Shown here piece after piece: positions 1 to 7,343 of a DNA stretch of 35,235 bases. Positions within the stretch are counted from its first letter, which is position 1, and the number at the start of each line of letters is the position of its first letter. The position numbers and the translations under genes were made by a program. The DNA comes from an uncultured Acidobacteriaceae bacterium (lineage in GTDB: Bacteria; Acidobacteriota; Terriglobia; Terriglobales; Acidobacteriaceae): assembly GCA_903911925.1 (NCBI GenBank), contig CAIWFH010000038.1, positions 1-35,235 on the forward strand. The letters are read 5' to 3'. The notes under the pieces were generated by a model. It was given only the letters and a program-made list of their open reading frames with translations. It did not search any database and was not told the origin of the DNA.

Positions 1-73
1 GGCCCGACTCCACAAGTCGAACCGCTTCCTGCTTGAACTCCAGCGTGTACCTGCCCCGCTTCCCATTCCTCAT
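1..73 (-). CDS. IS3-family transposase OrfA, N-terminal fragment
   Basis: The minus strand from the ATG at 73 encodes 24 residues beginning MRNGKRGRYTLEFKQEAV and continuing RLVESG, then runs off the window. This basic start followed by a YTxEFKxEAVRL pattern is the classic opening of the IS3/IS911-type OrfA helix-turn-helix domain, which binds the element's inverted repeats and is fused to the DDE catalytic OrfB by programmed frameshifting. A GAAGGGG ribosome binding site lies about 8 nt upstream, and an in-frame TAA six codons before the ATG fixes the start. OrfB and the frameshift site are outside the window, so activity cannot be judged. Confidence 0.85.
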   Translation of the reverse strand, partial: MRNGKRGRYTLEFKQEAVRLVESG

Positions 74-101
74 CTTCGCTACCCCTTCGCATTAGAGCAG
101 C
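1..101 (-). mobile_element. Left end of an IS3-family insertion sequence, cut by the window edge
   Basis: The first gene of an IS3-type element reads leftward out of the window from position 73. The terminal inverted repeat must lie just upstream of that start codon, and an unrelated open frame begins at position 96, so the junction probably falls between about 74 and 115. I could not recognise the exact inverted repeat; a TG dinucleotide on the minus strand near 102 would fit an IS3-type end but is not decisive. The right end and the target duplication lie outside the window. Confidence 0.6.
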
Positions 102-530
102 TCGCTAAGGGATACGTTTTGCGCGGGCAAGATCAAATCGAGTCCGTCCAGCCTCCTTCTCGGAACACTTGGAAAGGATATATCGCACCGCGAGATTGAA
201 AGAGAGCCTCCGTTACACTCTCTATGCGTTATTCGACCCAAAAACTTGACGTGGGTCAGAACTACGAGCTTCAAGAACAAGCCTCGAATAGAAGGATGTT
301 TCGATTTCGGTAAGCGAAACAACCGATATTCTCTTTCATTGACAGACGTCACCTGGGAGCCGAAGCTTCTCGACCTGACTGCGAAAACCCATTCCCTCGA
401 TGCTTCGGAAGTGCCGGGAGTTGGTGCACAGCACGAAATCCTACTCACAGTCAGCTTGGGCGATCTCTTTAAGACGACACAGTGCCATTACAAGCTCATT
501 GCTGGCGTTCTGCTCCTCCCCAAGGAATAA
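96..530 (+). pseudogene. C-terminal remnant resembling a dual-OB-domain protein, 5' end lost at the IS junction
   Basis: An open frame runs from just after a TAG at 93 to the TAA ending at 530 (about 144 codons) without a convincing start: the first candidates are internal TTG codons with no ribosome binding site. The product includes the segments HSLCVIRPKNLTWV, RYSLSLTDVTWEP and ILLTVSLGDLF followed by HYKLIAGVLL. By memory these match the end of the dual-OB (DuOB) family, where a SLYLIRPENL-type strand is followed by a YxLxVTDP strand and a final LTVSLGEPFxGxxYKLVAxVI strand. That family is predicted to bind nucleic acid and is often reported near bacterial conflict genes. The upstream half appears removed by the adjacent IS. 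Base composition is visibly AT-richer than the rest of the window, which suggests acquired DNA. The family call rests on pattern memory only. Confidence 0.5.
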
Positions 531-634
531 ACCGCTTGTCGGCGGCCAAAGTATCTGGTGTGAATTCCGAACAGAGCCCGACAACTACGGAATAGCCCGA
601 ACGCTTCGCTAGATTTCTAAGGGAGAGATTTGGG

Positions 635-661
635 AAAGCCGCCCCGAAGAGCGGCTTTTTT
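635..661 (+). terminator. Intrinsic terminator
   Basis: An 8-bp perfect stem (AAAGCCGC at 635-642 with GCGGCTTT at 651-658) and an 8-nt loop is followed by further T residues, giving a run of six T at 656-661. It terminates rightward transcription, i.e. anything reading through the DuOB remnant. In the opposite direction only TTT follows the stem, so it is at best a weak terminator for the lipoprotein gene ending at 681. Confidence 0.75.
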
Positions 662-680
662 GTCACGTTGCAGTGAGTTT

Positions 681-2330
681 CTAGTTGAAGATGGCGCCTA
701 CGCTGGCGTTGGTGGTGCCCAATACAATCCTGCAACTGTTGGGCCCGGCGGCGGTAATGGGCGCGGTTGGCGTGCAGTTGAAGGTCCACCCGCCGAATGC
801 CGCTCCCGCCTGGGCCGGCGTGGTCAGAATCACAGTGGAGCCAATCGGATAGATTCCCACGCAGACTGAGCCGCCGGTTTGGCCGTTGGCTGCCCAGCCC
901 GGGCCGCAGTGAATCACGTCGGGCGTGCCCGTGGCAGATGACGCCGTCACCAGCCAATCGGTAGTATTCAGGCCTTCGCCAAAGACGGTCAAAGTGGCCT
1001 TGAGCGGTCCAACCTGGCCGGTCCAGCAAGAACCGGGAGTTGGCGGGTTGCCGTTGGGGTTGGGAAGAACCAGGGGGCAAGAGAAGGTCGCGGTGGCGGT
1101 TTGAATGGTCCCGTCCGGGCTGGTCGCTTCAGCAATGATGGCGGCGGTTCCGGTGCCGTAGGCGGTGACGATTCCTGCGCTGGCGCTCGGAGTTCCACCG
1201 CTGTTGGTGTTGACGGGGAACGTGTCAGGGAAGGATGAGATCCAGGTTGTGCCGGGCGCGTTTGTCAGATCCCTGACGTAGGGAACCGTGGCAAACGTTC
1301 CAATGGCCAGGAACTGGCCGGTGTCCTGCAGGTCGCCGACGGTGATGGCGCCCGGAATAATCGTGAGAGAGAGCAGCGGCTCCGGCGCGGAGGTAAGTGA
1401 AACCGTGATGTCGGCGGTTGCGGACTCGACGGTGGTGTCGGGGTTTGTCCACTCCGCCATGATTGTGGTCGTTCCCGCACTGACGCCGGCAACAAGCCCA
1501 TTTGCGGTTACCGAGGCAATGGTGGGAACGGCGGAGGTCCACTTGAGCTGAGCGGCGTTCGTTACGTCCCTATTGAGTCCCGTGCTTCCAGAGGTGCCAA
1601 GCGCAACAAGCTGCGCTGTTTGACCGGACGCTGAAAGCGACACCGAACCTGGGTAGACGGAGATCGCGACCACCGGCTCCGAGGTTCCACCCATCACCGT
1701 CAGGGTTGCGGTCCCCGTAATCACCGAGTTGTTGGCGTGGGTGAAGATGGCGGTGATGGTGGTGGTTCCCTGCCCAAAAGCAGTGGCCAGTCCGGCGGAG
1801 CTGATTTTGGCCACTTGTTCGCTGCTCGAGGTCCACGAAACCAAGCTGGTAAGGTCCTCTGTTGCGCCGTTGGTCGCGGTGCCGATGGCAATGAACTGGC
1901 TGGTCTGGCCCGGCATTGCAACGGACTGTGCCCCAGGGATGATGGTGAGTGAAGCTGCCGCGCTGGAGCCCCCGCCTCCTGAGGCGCCAGTGACGGTAAT
2001 GGTCGCCGTGGCGCTGGCGGAGCCCGCCATGCTGGCGGTGATCGTGGTCGTGCCCGCGGATACGGCAGTGGCGAGTCCTGAGGAACTTACGGTGGCCACG
2101 TCAGTGGTGCTGGAAGACCATGTGACCAGGTTGGTGACATCCTGAGAACTGGTGGGATGAGCGCCGTGACCGATGACGCCGGTGGCAATAAACTGGACAG
2201 TCTGGTCTGCAGTCAGTGCCTGGGTTGAGGGGGAGATCTGGATGGTGCCCACCTGTGTGTTGCTGCATCCGGTAAAGGTGAGGACCAGGCCGGCGATCAG
2301 AATCGATCCAAGGCTAAAACGGTTCAACAT
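681..2330 (-). CDS. Secreted lipoprotein with tandem Big_2 Ig-like repeats
   Basis: The 549-residue product starts MLNRFSLGSILIAGLVL and reaches a lipobox-like LTFTGC, so it should be exported by Sec, lipidated on Cys and displayed at the cell surface or in the periplasm. The start at 2330 is preferred over an in-frame codon at 2354 because GAGGAGAG lies 4 nt upstream and the lipoprotein signal then begins properly. After the Cys there are four Big_2-type modules of about 90 residues, each with the pattern ISP/IIPG...QTxQFxAxGT...DLT...W.SS...VAxVSxxGLATAxxxGTTTIxA...ATxTV. Modules 1-3 are close to consensus and module 4 is degenerate. The C-terminal about 100 residues contain paired Cys and a GSTVILTTPAQAGAAFGGW segment resembling InlB B-repeat-type bacterial repeat domains. 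A Gly/Ser linker separates repeats 1 and 2. An adhesive or structural surface role is inferred; no catalytic motif was seen. Confidence 0.85.
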   Translation of the reverse strand: MLNRFSLGSILIAGLVLTFTGCSNTQVGTIQISPSTQALTADQTVQFIATGVIGHGAHPTSSQDVTNLVTWSSSTTDVATVSSSGLATAVSAGTTTITASMAGSASATATITVTGASGGGGSSAAASLTIIPGAQSVAMPGQTSQFIAIGTATNGATEDLTSLVSWTSSSEQVAKISSAGLATAFGQGTTTITAIFTHANNSVITGTATLTVMGGTSEPVVAISVYPGSVSLSASGQTAQLVALGTSGSTGLNRDVTNAAQLKWTSAVPTIASVTANGLVAGVSAGTTTIMAEWTNPDTTVESATADITVSLTSAPEPLLSLTIIPGAITVGDLQDTGQFLAIGTFATVPYVRDLTNAPGTTWISSFPDTFPVNTNSGGTPSASAGIVTAYGTGTAAIIAEATSPDGTIQTATATFSCPLVLPNPNGNPPTPGSCWTGQVGPLKATLTVFGEGLNTTDWLVTASSATGTPDVIHCGPGWAANGQTGGSVCVGIYPIGSTVILTTPAQAGAAFGGWTFNCTPTAPITAAGPNSCRIVLGTTNASVGAIFN

Positions 2331-2663
2331 GCATCTCTCCTCAGGTTTTGCCACGCAGAATTGCCAGGCGCGCGCGTCCAGTCCCTGCTTTTCAGTGATC
2401 TAAATGCATGTTGAATGCCGTTTCAGATTGCTCCTTTCTTATTTGGAATCAGCTCATTGCGGGGAAGGTAAAGAACGGCCGCGTAATCACCCGTATCCGC
2501 GAACGGCAGGATGTATACGTTTGTTTGCATGGCGGCGGCGGCGCGATGGGGAGCTGATCGGATGCAACCGAACGGAAACGCACTTCCTCTTGCATCCCTT
2601 AAGCCGTCTCAGGACGCAACGCCAGGCACAGTTCCCTGACGCTGGAGGATTCGGCGCCGCATT
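2331..2663. other. Intergenic region between the lipoprotein gene and the ruvB promoter
   Basis: This stretch must hold the leftward promoter of the lipoprotein gene. A TTTAGAT box on the minus strand near 2400-2406 is a possible -10, but no convincing -35 pairs with it. The rightward open frame at 2404-2757 overlaps the ruvB start, has an Arg/His/Cys-rich product with no recognisable motif and no ribosome binding site, and is treated as chance. No RNA gene or repeat was recognised. Confidence 0.5.
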
Positions 2664-2692
2664 TTGCTTCACCCGCCGCCAACCGCTACACT
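2664..2692 (+). promoter_or_regulatory. Sigma-70-type promoter of ruvB giving a leaderless mRNA
   Basis: TTGCTT at 2664-2669 and TACACT at 2687-2692 are separated by exactly 17 bp. The usual start point 7-10 nt after the -10 box coincides with or just precedes the ruvB ATG at 2702, and there is no Shine-Dalgarno sequence, so the transcript is predicted to be leaderless. Confidence 0.6.
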
Positions 2693-2701
2693 TCTCGCAT
2701 C

Positions 2702-3739
<1,038 letters not shown>

Positions 3740-3777
3740 GTTATTTTAAGATTCATCGAGTTATCGGGAGAGAGGTC

Positions 3778-4335
3778 ATGGCACTTACTGAATCGACCAT
3801 GTTGGAACTTGGAACGATAGCGCCGGACTTTGCGCTGGCTGATGTAGTTAGCGGCAAGATAGTACGCCGCGACGACTTGCGCGGAAACAAAGCGCTGCTG
3901 GTTATGTTTATCTGCACTCACTGCCCGTATGTGAAGCACATTGAGAGAGAACTCGCGAAGGTGGGCAAGGACTATGAAGGCAAATCTCTCGGCATCGCAG
4001 CCATCAGCAGCAACGACGTGACTACGCACCCCGCCGACAGTCCCGCGGGAATGAAGCAGCAAGCGCAAACGATGGGGTTTTCATTCCCTTACCTGTATGA
4101 CGAGACACAAACCGTGGCCCACGCCTACAAAGCCGCATGCACACCGGACTTCTTTCTCTTCGACGGCGACATGAAGCTGGTCTATCGCGGAGAGTTTGAC
4201 CGCAGCCGGCCCGGCAACGGCGTCGCAATCACCGGCGAAGATTTGCGCGCCGCCATTGACGCAGCACTTGCCGGCAATCCACCGCTTGAAGATCAGCGGC
4301 CATCGATCGGCTGCAACATCAAGTGGAAGGCGTAG
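3778..4335 (+). CDS. Thioredoxin-like (redoxin family) protein
   Basis: A 185-residue cytoplasmic protein (no signal peptide) with a thioredoxin fold of the AhpC/TSA-redoxin type. The CxxC is CTHCPY (Cys46, Cys49), the cis-proline motif is CTPDFFLFD (Cys121, Pro123), and the opening APDFALADVVSGKIVRRDDL is typical of redoxins. A third conserved-looking cysteine lies in SIGCNIKWK near the C-terminus (Cys179), as in the stand-alone thioredoxin-family proteins widespread in soil bacteria. It probably acts as a thiol-disulfide oxidoreductase or peroxiredoxin-like protein; the substrate is unknown. GGGAGAGAGG lies upstream of the ATG. It follows ruvB closely and may share its transcript. Confidence 0.88.
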   Translation: MALTESTMLELGTIAPDFALADVVSGKIVRRDDLRGNKALLVMFICTHCPYVKHIERELAKVGKDYEGKSLGIAAISSNDVTTHPADSPAGMKQQAQTMGFSFPYLYDETQTVAHAYKAACTPDFFLFDGDMKLVYRGEFDRSRPGNGVAITGEDLRAAIDAALAGNPPLEDQRPSIGCNIKWKA

Positions 4336-4340
4336 AGCCG

Positions 4341-4388
4341 GTCAGCTGGTCAGCGGGTTAGCAAGTCAGCGCGTTGTCTGGTAAGCGG
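4341..4388. repeat. Degenerate 8-bp tandem repeat, six units (consensus GTCAGCGG)
   Basis: Immediately after the thioredoxin-like stop codon, units begin at 4341, 4349, 4357, 4365, 4373 and 4381, giving exact 8-bp spacing. Units 1, 2 and 4 start GTCAGC; units 3, 5 and 6 are variants (GTTAGC, GTTGTC, GTAAGC). The array lies between two convergent genes, so it is most likely a neutral short-repeat expansion. Confidence 0.7.
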
Positions 4389-4393
4389 GCTGA

Positions 4394-4413
4394 CATGCTT
4401 TGTCTAAAGCATG
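4394..4413. terminator. Hairpin overlapping the galU stop codon
   Basis: CATGCTTT at 4394-4401 pairs perfectly with AAAGCATG at 4406-4413 around a 4-nt loop. The galU stop codon (TAG on the minus strand, 4404-4406) sits in the loop and stem. It may mark the 3' end of both convergent transcripts, but there is no adjacent T tract, so it is a weak terminator candidate. Confidence 0.45.
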
Positions 4414-5276
4414 ATCCTTTTCAGAAACTCGCTGAACTTCGGCCCAAGGTCAGGCCGCTTGAGCGCGAGCTCTACGGTGGCCTGCAACATGCCCATCTTG
4501 TTTCCGGCATCGAAGCTCTTGCCATCAAACGTATAGCCGAAAACCTTTTCCTCCTTCAGCAGGGCTGTGATGGCGTCGGTAAGTTGAATCTCGCCGACTG
4601 CGCCGGGCCTGGTTTTCTCCAGTAACTCGAAGATTCGCGGCGTGAGGAGATAGCGGCCGATGATGGCCTGCGCTGACGGAGCCTGTTCGAACTTTGGCTT
4701 CTCCACCATGCCGGTGCAGTTGTAGATGCGCTTGTTACCCGGGTCCTGCGAACCGGCCAGTACCCCGTACATGCTTATGCCCGGGCCTTCAACGGTCTGC
4801 GTGGCCACCACCGAACCGCAGCGCTCATCGAATACGTCGATCATCTGCTTAAGGCACGGCACTTCTGCATCGATCAAGATATCGGATAGCAGAACCGCGA
4901 ACGGTTCGTCGCCGACAATCTTTCTGGCGCATAGCACGGCATGGCCCAGGCCAAGGGGCGCGCTTTGAGGAACGTAACTGATCTGGAGTGCCGGAGACGA
5001 ATGGCGGCACGGAGCTATCGAATCGTTGCTGCGCCGGCCCTCGAATGAAGCTTGCCATCCGCCGCCCTCGAAATACGACTGGACAGCGCTCGCGGCACCG
5101 CGGGTGACGAGAACGATGTGCTCAATGCCCGATGCGAGAGCCTCTTCAACGGCGTACTGAATGAGCGGTTTGTCCACCAGAGGGAGCATCTCTTTAGGGA
5201 TGATCCGGGTTATAGGCAAGAGGCGCGTGCCACGCCCACCTGCTGGAATGACCGCCGTACGAATGCGATTGCTCAT
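4404..5276 (-). CDS. galU: UTP--glucose-1-phosphate uridylyltransferase
   Basis: GalU makes UDP-glucose from glucose-1-phosphate and UTP, feeding exopolysaccharide, lipopolysaccharide and trehalose synthesis. The 290-residue protein has the nucleotidyltransferase signature IPAGGRGTRLLPIT near the N-terminus followed by PKEMLPLVDKPLIQYAVEEA, then LGLGHAVLCARKIVGDEPFAVLLSD, YGVLAG, MVEKPK and GEIQLTDAI, all standard for bacterial GalU. Length matches the family. AAGGA lies directly upstream of the ATG. It is transcribed away from the palindromic repeat region at 5333-5400, which lies in its upstream region. Confidence 0.95.
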   Translation of the reverse strand: MSNRIRTAVIPAGGRGTRLLPITRIIPKEMLPLVDKPLIQYAVEEALASGIEHIVLVTRGAASAVQSYFEGGGWQASFEGRRSNDSIAPCRHSSPALQISYVPQSAPLGLGHAVLCARKIVGDEPFAVLLSDILIDAEVPCLKQMIDVFDERCGSVVATQTVEGPGISMYGVLAGSQDPGNKRIYNCTGMVEKPKFEQAPSAQAIIGRYLLTPRIFELLEKTRPGAVGEIQLTDAITALLKEEKVFGYTFDGKSFDAGNKMGMLQATVELALKRPDLGPKFSEFLKRIML

Positions 5277-5332
5277 TCCTTTTCCCTCACCTCAATGACA
5301 CGCTCCATTCCGTGCCGCGCAGATGCTGGATT

Positions 5333-5400
5333 CCCCAGGTCCCGGGGTCCCCAGCGACAGATTTTCGTCGCTGGGGTGAGGATTCGATTTTGAGACCTGG
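5333..5400. repeat. Nested palindromic repeat upstream of galU
   Basis: An outer 7-bp pair (CCAGGTC at 5335-5341 with GACCTGG at 5394-5400) encloses a perfect 10-bp hairpin (CCCCAGCGAC at 5349-5358 with GTCGCTGGGG at 5367-5376). The block shares CCCCAGGTCCCGG with the hairpin at 11565, CGATTTTGAGACC with the reverse complement of the hairpin at 19251, and about 40 bp with 7251-7290, so it is a composite of a dispersed short-repeat family. Confidence 0.75.
5342..5381 (+). repeat. 40-bp dispersed repeat, copy 1
   Basis: It matches the reverse complement of 7251-7290 at about 34-36 of 40 positions, including a shared stretch from CCGGGGTCCC through CAGCGACAG. The two copies face each other across the DUF885 gene. 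Confidence 0.75.
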
Positions 5401-5413
5401 AAAACCACATAGC

Positions 5414-7174
5414 TTAGAGCGTTGGCGAGCCATCGCCAAGCATTGCTTCGCGCACGATCTTGATGGGCGGAAAACCCTGGCGCAAGAAATCGTTATGGAA
5501 CTTCTCGAGCGAGAATGCCGCGCCCTGCTTCTTCATCATGTCGGCGCGCAGTTTCATAATCTCGAGTTTGCCGAGGGTGTAGTAGAGATAGGTAGCGTCG
5601 CTGGTGCCGCGCTTGGTCTCAACCACCGCCGTTTCCTTTGACTGGTAGCCCTCCTTCTGGAAGAACGCAACTGCTTCGTCGTAGCTCATTTTGCCGGAGT
5701 GCATCTGGATGCCGACGATGAAACGCGCATTGCGCAGCAGTGCATCCTGCAACTGGCCTAGGCGCAGAAACTTCGATTCGCGTTCGTCTTTGGCGCCGGC
5801 GCCAGGCTGGCCGTAGCCTTGGTCGAGCATCATCTGCTCGGTGTAATGCGCCCAGCCTTCGGCATTCGTGTTGGCTCCGAGCAACTTACGCACCCGGCTC
5901 GGCGCTTGCGGCACCCAAAGAAACTGGATGTAGTGTCCCGGGTACGCCTCGTGCACCGCGGTTGAAATCACAGTGCCCACGTTGAAGGAATGCATGAAGC
6001 CTTCGACCTCTTGCGGCTTCATCGATGGATCGGGCAGCGTCACGTTGAAGTAAGCCTCGGTCGCATGCGTCTCGAACGGCCCCGGCGTGTCCATGCTGGC
6101 GAACGTTGTTGCGCGCATGAAGGGCGGTGTCTCTTCAACAATGGGCCGCACATCGGAAGGGATCGTGACAATGTGGTGAGACTTGATGAAGCCGACCAGA
6201 CCGTCAAAGGTTGCGCGAAACGCATCGAGCAAATGATCGGGCGCCGGATGATTCTCGCCTAGTTCCTCAAGCACCGCGGCGGGCTCCTTCGTCGGCTCAA
6301 GTTCCTTGGCCACCTGCCTGAAGTGCTCCTGGTTCTTGCGCATGTCGGCCCAGCCGATTTCGAGTAGCTTGTCGAGAGGGATGTCTACCATCTCGTCGTA
6401 TGCGAGCTTCTTTGAGAAGGTCTCCGCACCGATGCGATAGTCCCCGTTCGATTTTGGCAGCAGGCCGGTCTTGAGCCAGCCTAGGTAGCTGTTCAGCGCC
6501 GCAATCACGGCGGCGTTCGATTGCGCGAACTCGGCCTTGAGCGCGGGATCTTTGGCGTCGGCAAAGGCCATGGGCACGTCGTGCTCAAAGAAACTGACAA
6601 TCCCGGGTAGTTGCTCAATGGCAATTTCGGTATAGATGTGCGGCGGATTTTTCAGGTTCACGCGCGCGTTGTCGAGGAGCACGGGCATCTGCTTCTCCCG
6701 CGCAATCAGCGACCGCAACCGCTCGTCAGGCGAGGCGAACTTGCGTTCCATCAGTACAAATGCGGCGTTGGCGCAGGCGCCCGAATAGTTATCGGCGTTC
6801 TTCTCCCAGGGACGAATTGTCTCCAGCGTCAAGAGCGCCGAGCGGATGTTGCCGAGCACCATGGCGCGATCGCCGCGGGTTGTCTCGTCGAGCACTGCCG
6901 CATCTGCGTGAATGGCCTCGACCCGCTTTTCAAATGTCTTGAGCGCCGAAATCTCTGCGTCGATGCTCTTGCGTGAGAAGTCTTCCAATTGCGCGTCGTA
7001 TTGGTGATAGCCGGCCAGTGTGCCGCCGGTCGGGCCATAGTGAAAGTACACCTGGTCGAGATACTCGTCGGATACTTTCTGGAATCGCTGTTTCCCGTTT
7101 TCGTTGGCGGCATAGCCGGTGATCGCAGAAGACATACAGGCTCCCAAGGCAAGTAACGTGATAACTCTTTTCAT
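5414..7174 (-). CDS. Exported DUF885-family metallopeptidase-like protein
   Basis: A 586-residue protein beginning MKRVITLLALGACMSSAITGYA, a Sec signal peptide. The start at 7174 is chosen over 7261 because AGAGAGG precedes it by 4 nt and the signal peptide then begins at residue 1. The body matches the DUF885 family by its zincin-like motif HEAYPGH (around residue 406), preceded by STAVH and followed about 30 residues later by EGWAHYTEQMM, whose Glu would be the third metal ligand. GTSDATYLYYTLGKLEIMKLR near the C-terminus is also typical. Proteins of this family are presumed extracytoplasmic peptidases; the substrate is unknown. The gene is bracketed by inverted copies of a 40-bp repeat. 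It is not obviously in an operon: galU lies downstream in the same direction but 137 bp away across hairpins. Confidence 0.9.
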   Translation of the reverse strand: MKRVITLLALGACMSSAITGYAANENGKQRFQKVSDEYLDQVYFHYGPTGGTLAGYHQYDAQLEDFSRKSIDAEISALKTFEKRVEAIHADAAVLDETTRGDRAMVLGNIRSALLTLETIRPWEKNADNYSGACANAAFVLMERKFASPDERLRSLIAREKQMPVLLDNARVNLKNPPHIYTEIAIEQLPGIVSFFEHDVPMAFADAKDPALKAEFAQSNAAVIAALNSYLGWLKTGLLPKSNGDYRIGAETFSKKLAYDEMVDIPLDKLLEIGWADMRKNQEHFRQVAKELEPTKEPAAVLEELGENHPAPDHLLDAFRATFDGLVGFIKSHHIVTIPSDVRPIVEETPPFMRATTFASMDTPGPFETHATEAYFNVTLPDPSMKPQEVEGFMHSFNVGTVISTAVHEAYPGHYIQFLWVPQAPSRVRKLLGANTNAEGWAHYTEQMMLDQGYGQPGAGAKDERESKFLRLGQLQDALLRNARFIVGIQMHSGKMSYDEAVAFFQKEGYQSKETAVVETKRGTSDATYLYYTLGKLEIMKLRADMMKKQGAAFSLEKFHNDFLRQGFPPIKIVREAMLGDGSPTL

Positions 7175-7250
7175 TGTGCCTCTCTTGGTTGGAGATCTTG
7201 ATTTACTTTGTTGCTTGAACCATCGAAGTGCAAATGCAGGTCCTTCGACT

Positions 7251-7290
7251 TCCCACCCCATCGACGAAGACCTGTCGCTGGGGACCCCGG
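7251..7290 (-). repeat. 40-bp dispersed repeat, copy 2 (inverted)
   Basis: Inverted partner of 5342-5381, located in the upstream region of the DUF885 gene. Unlike copy 1 its hairpin arms are imperfect. The adjacent bases (GCTGCGCTCCGCTCAGGATGACAG) look like another short intergenic repeat but occur only once here. Confidence 0.7.
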
Positions 7291-7343
7291 ATTCGCTGCG
7301 CTCCGCTCAGGATGACAGCTACTAGGGTTAAGGGACCACAATC

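Noticed and set aside
92..448. 118-codon minus-strand open frame upstream of the transposase
   Set aside because: It runs antisense to the DuOB-like remnant, whose strand patterns are more convincing, and ends before the IS start codon.
540..612. tRNA-like stretch after the DuOB remnant
   Set aside because: No acceptor stem pairing or TTCGANNC loop could be built.
496..1080. 194-codon minus-strand open frame overlapping the lipoprotein gene's end
   Set aside because: Out of frame with the Big_2 lipoprotein, Arg/His/Gln-rich shadow composition, and it runs through the terminator at 635-661.
4394..4413. Strong rho-independent terminator after galU
   Set aside because: The stem is perfect but AT-rich in its inner half and no T tract follows on either strand, so only a weak hairpin call is kept.
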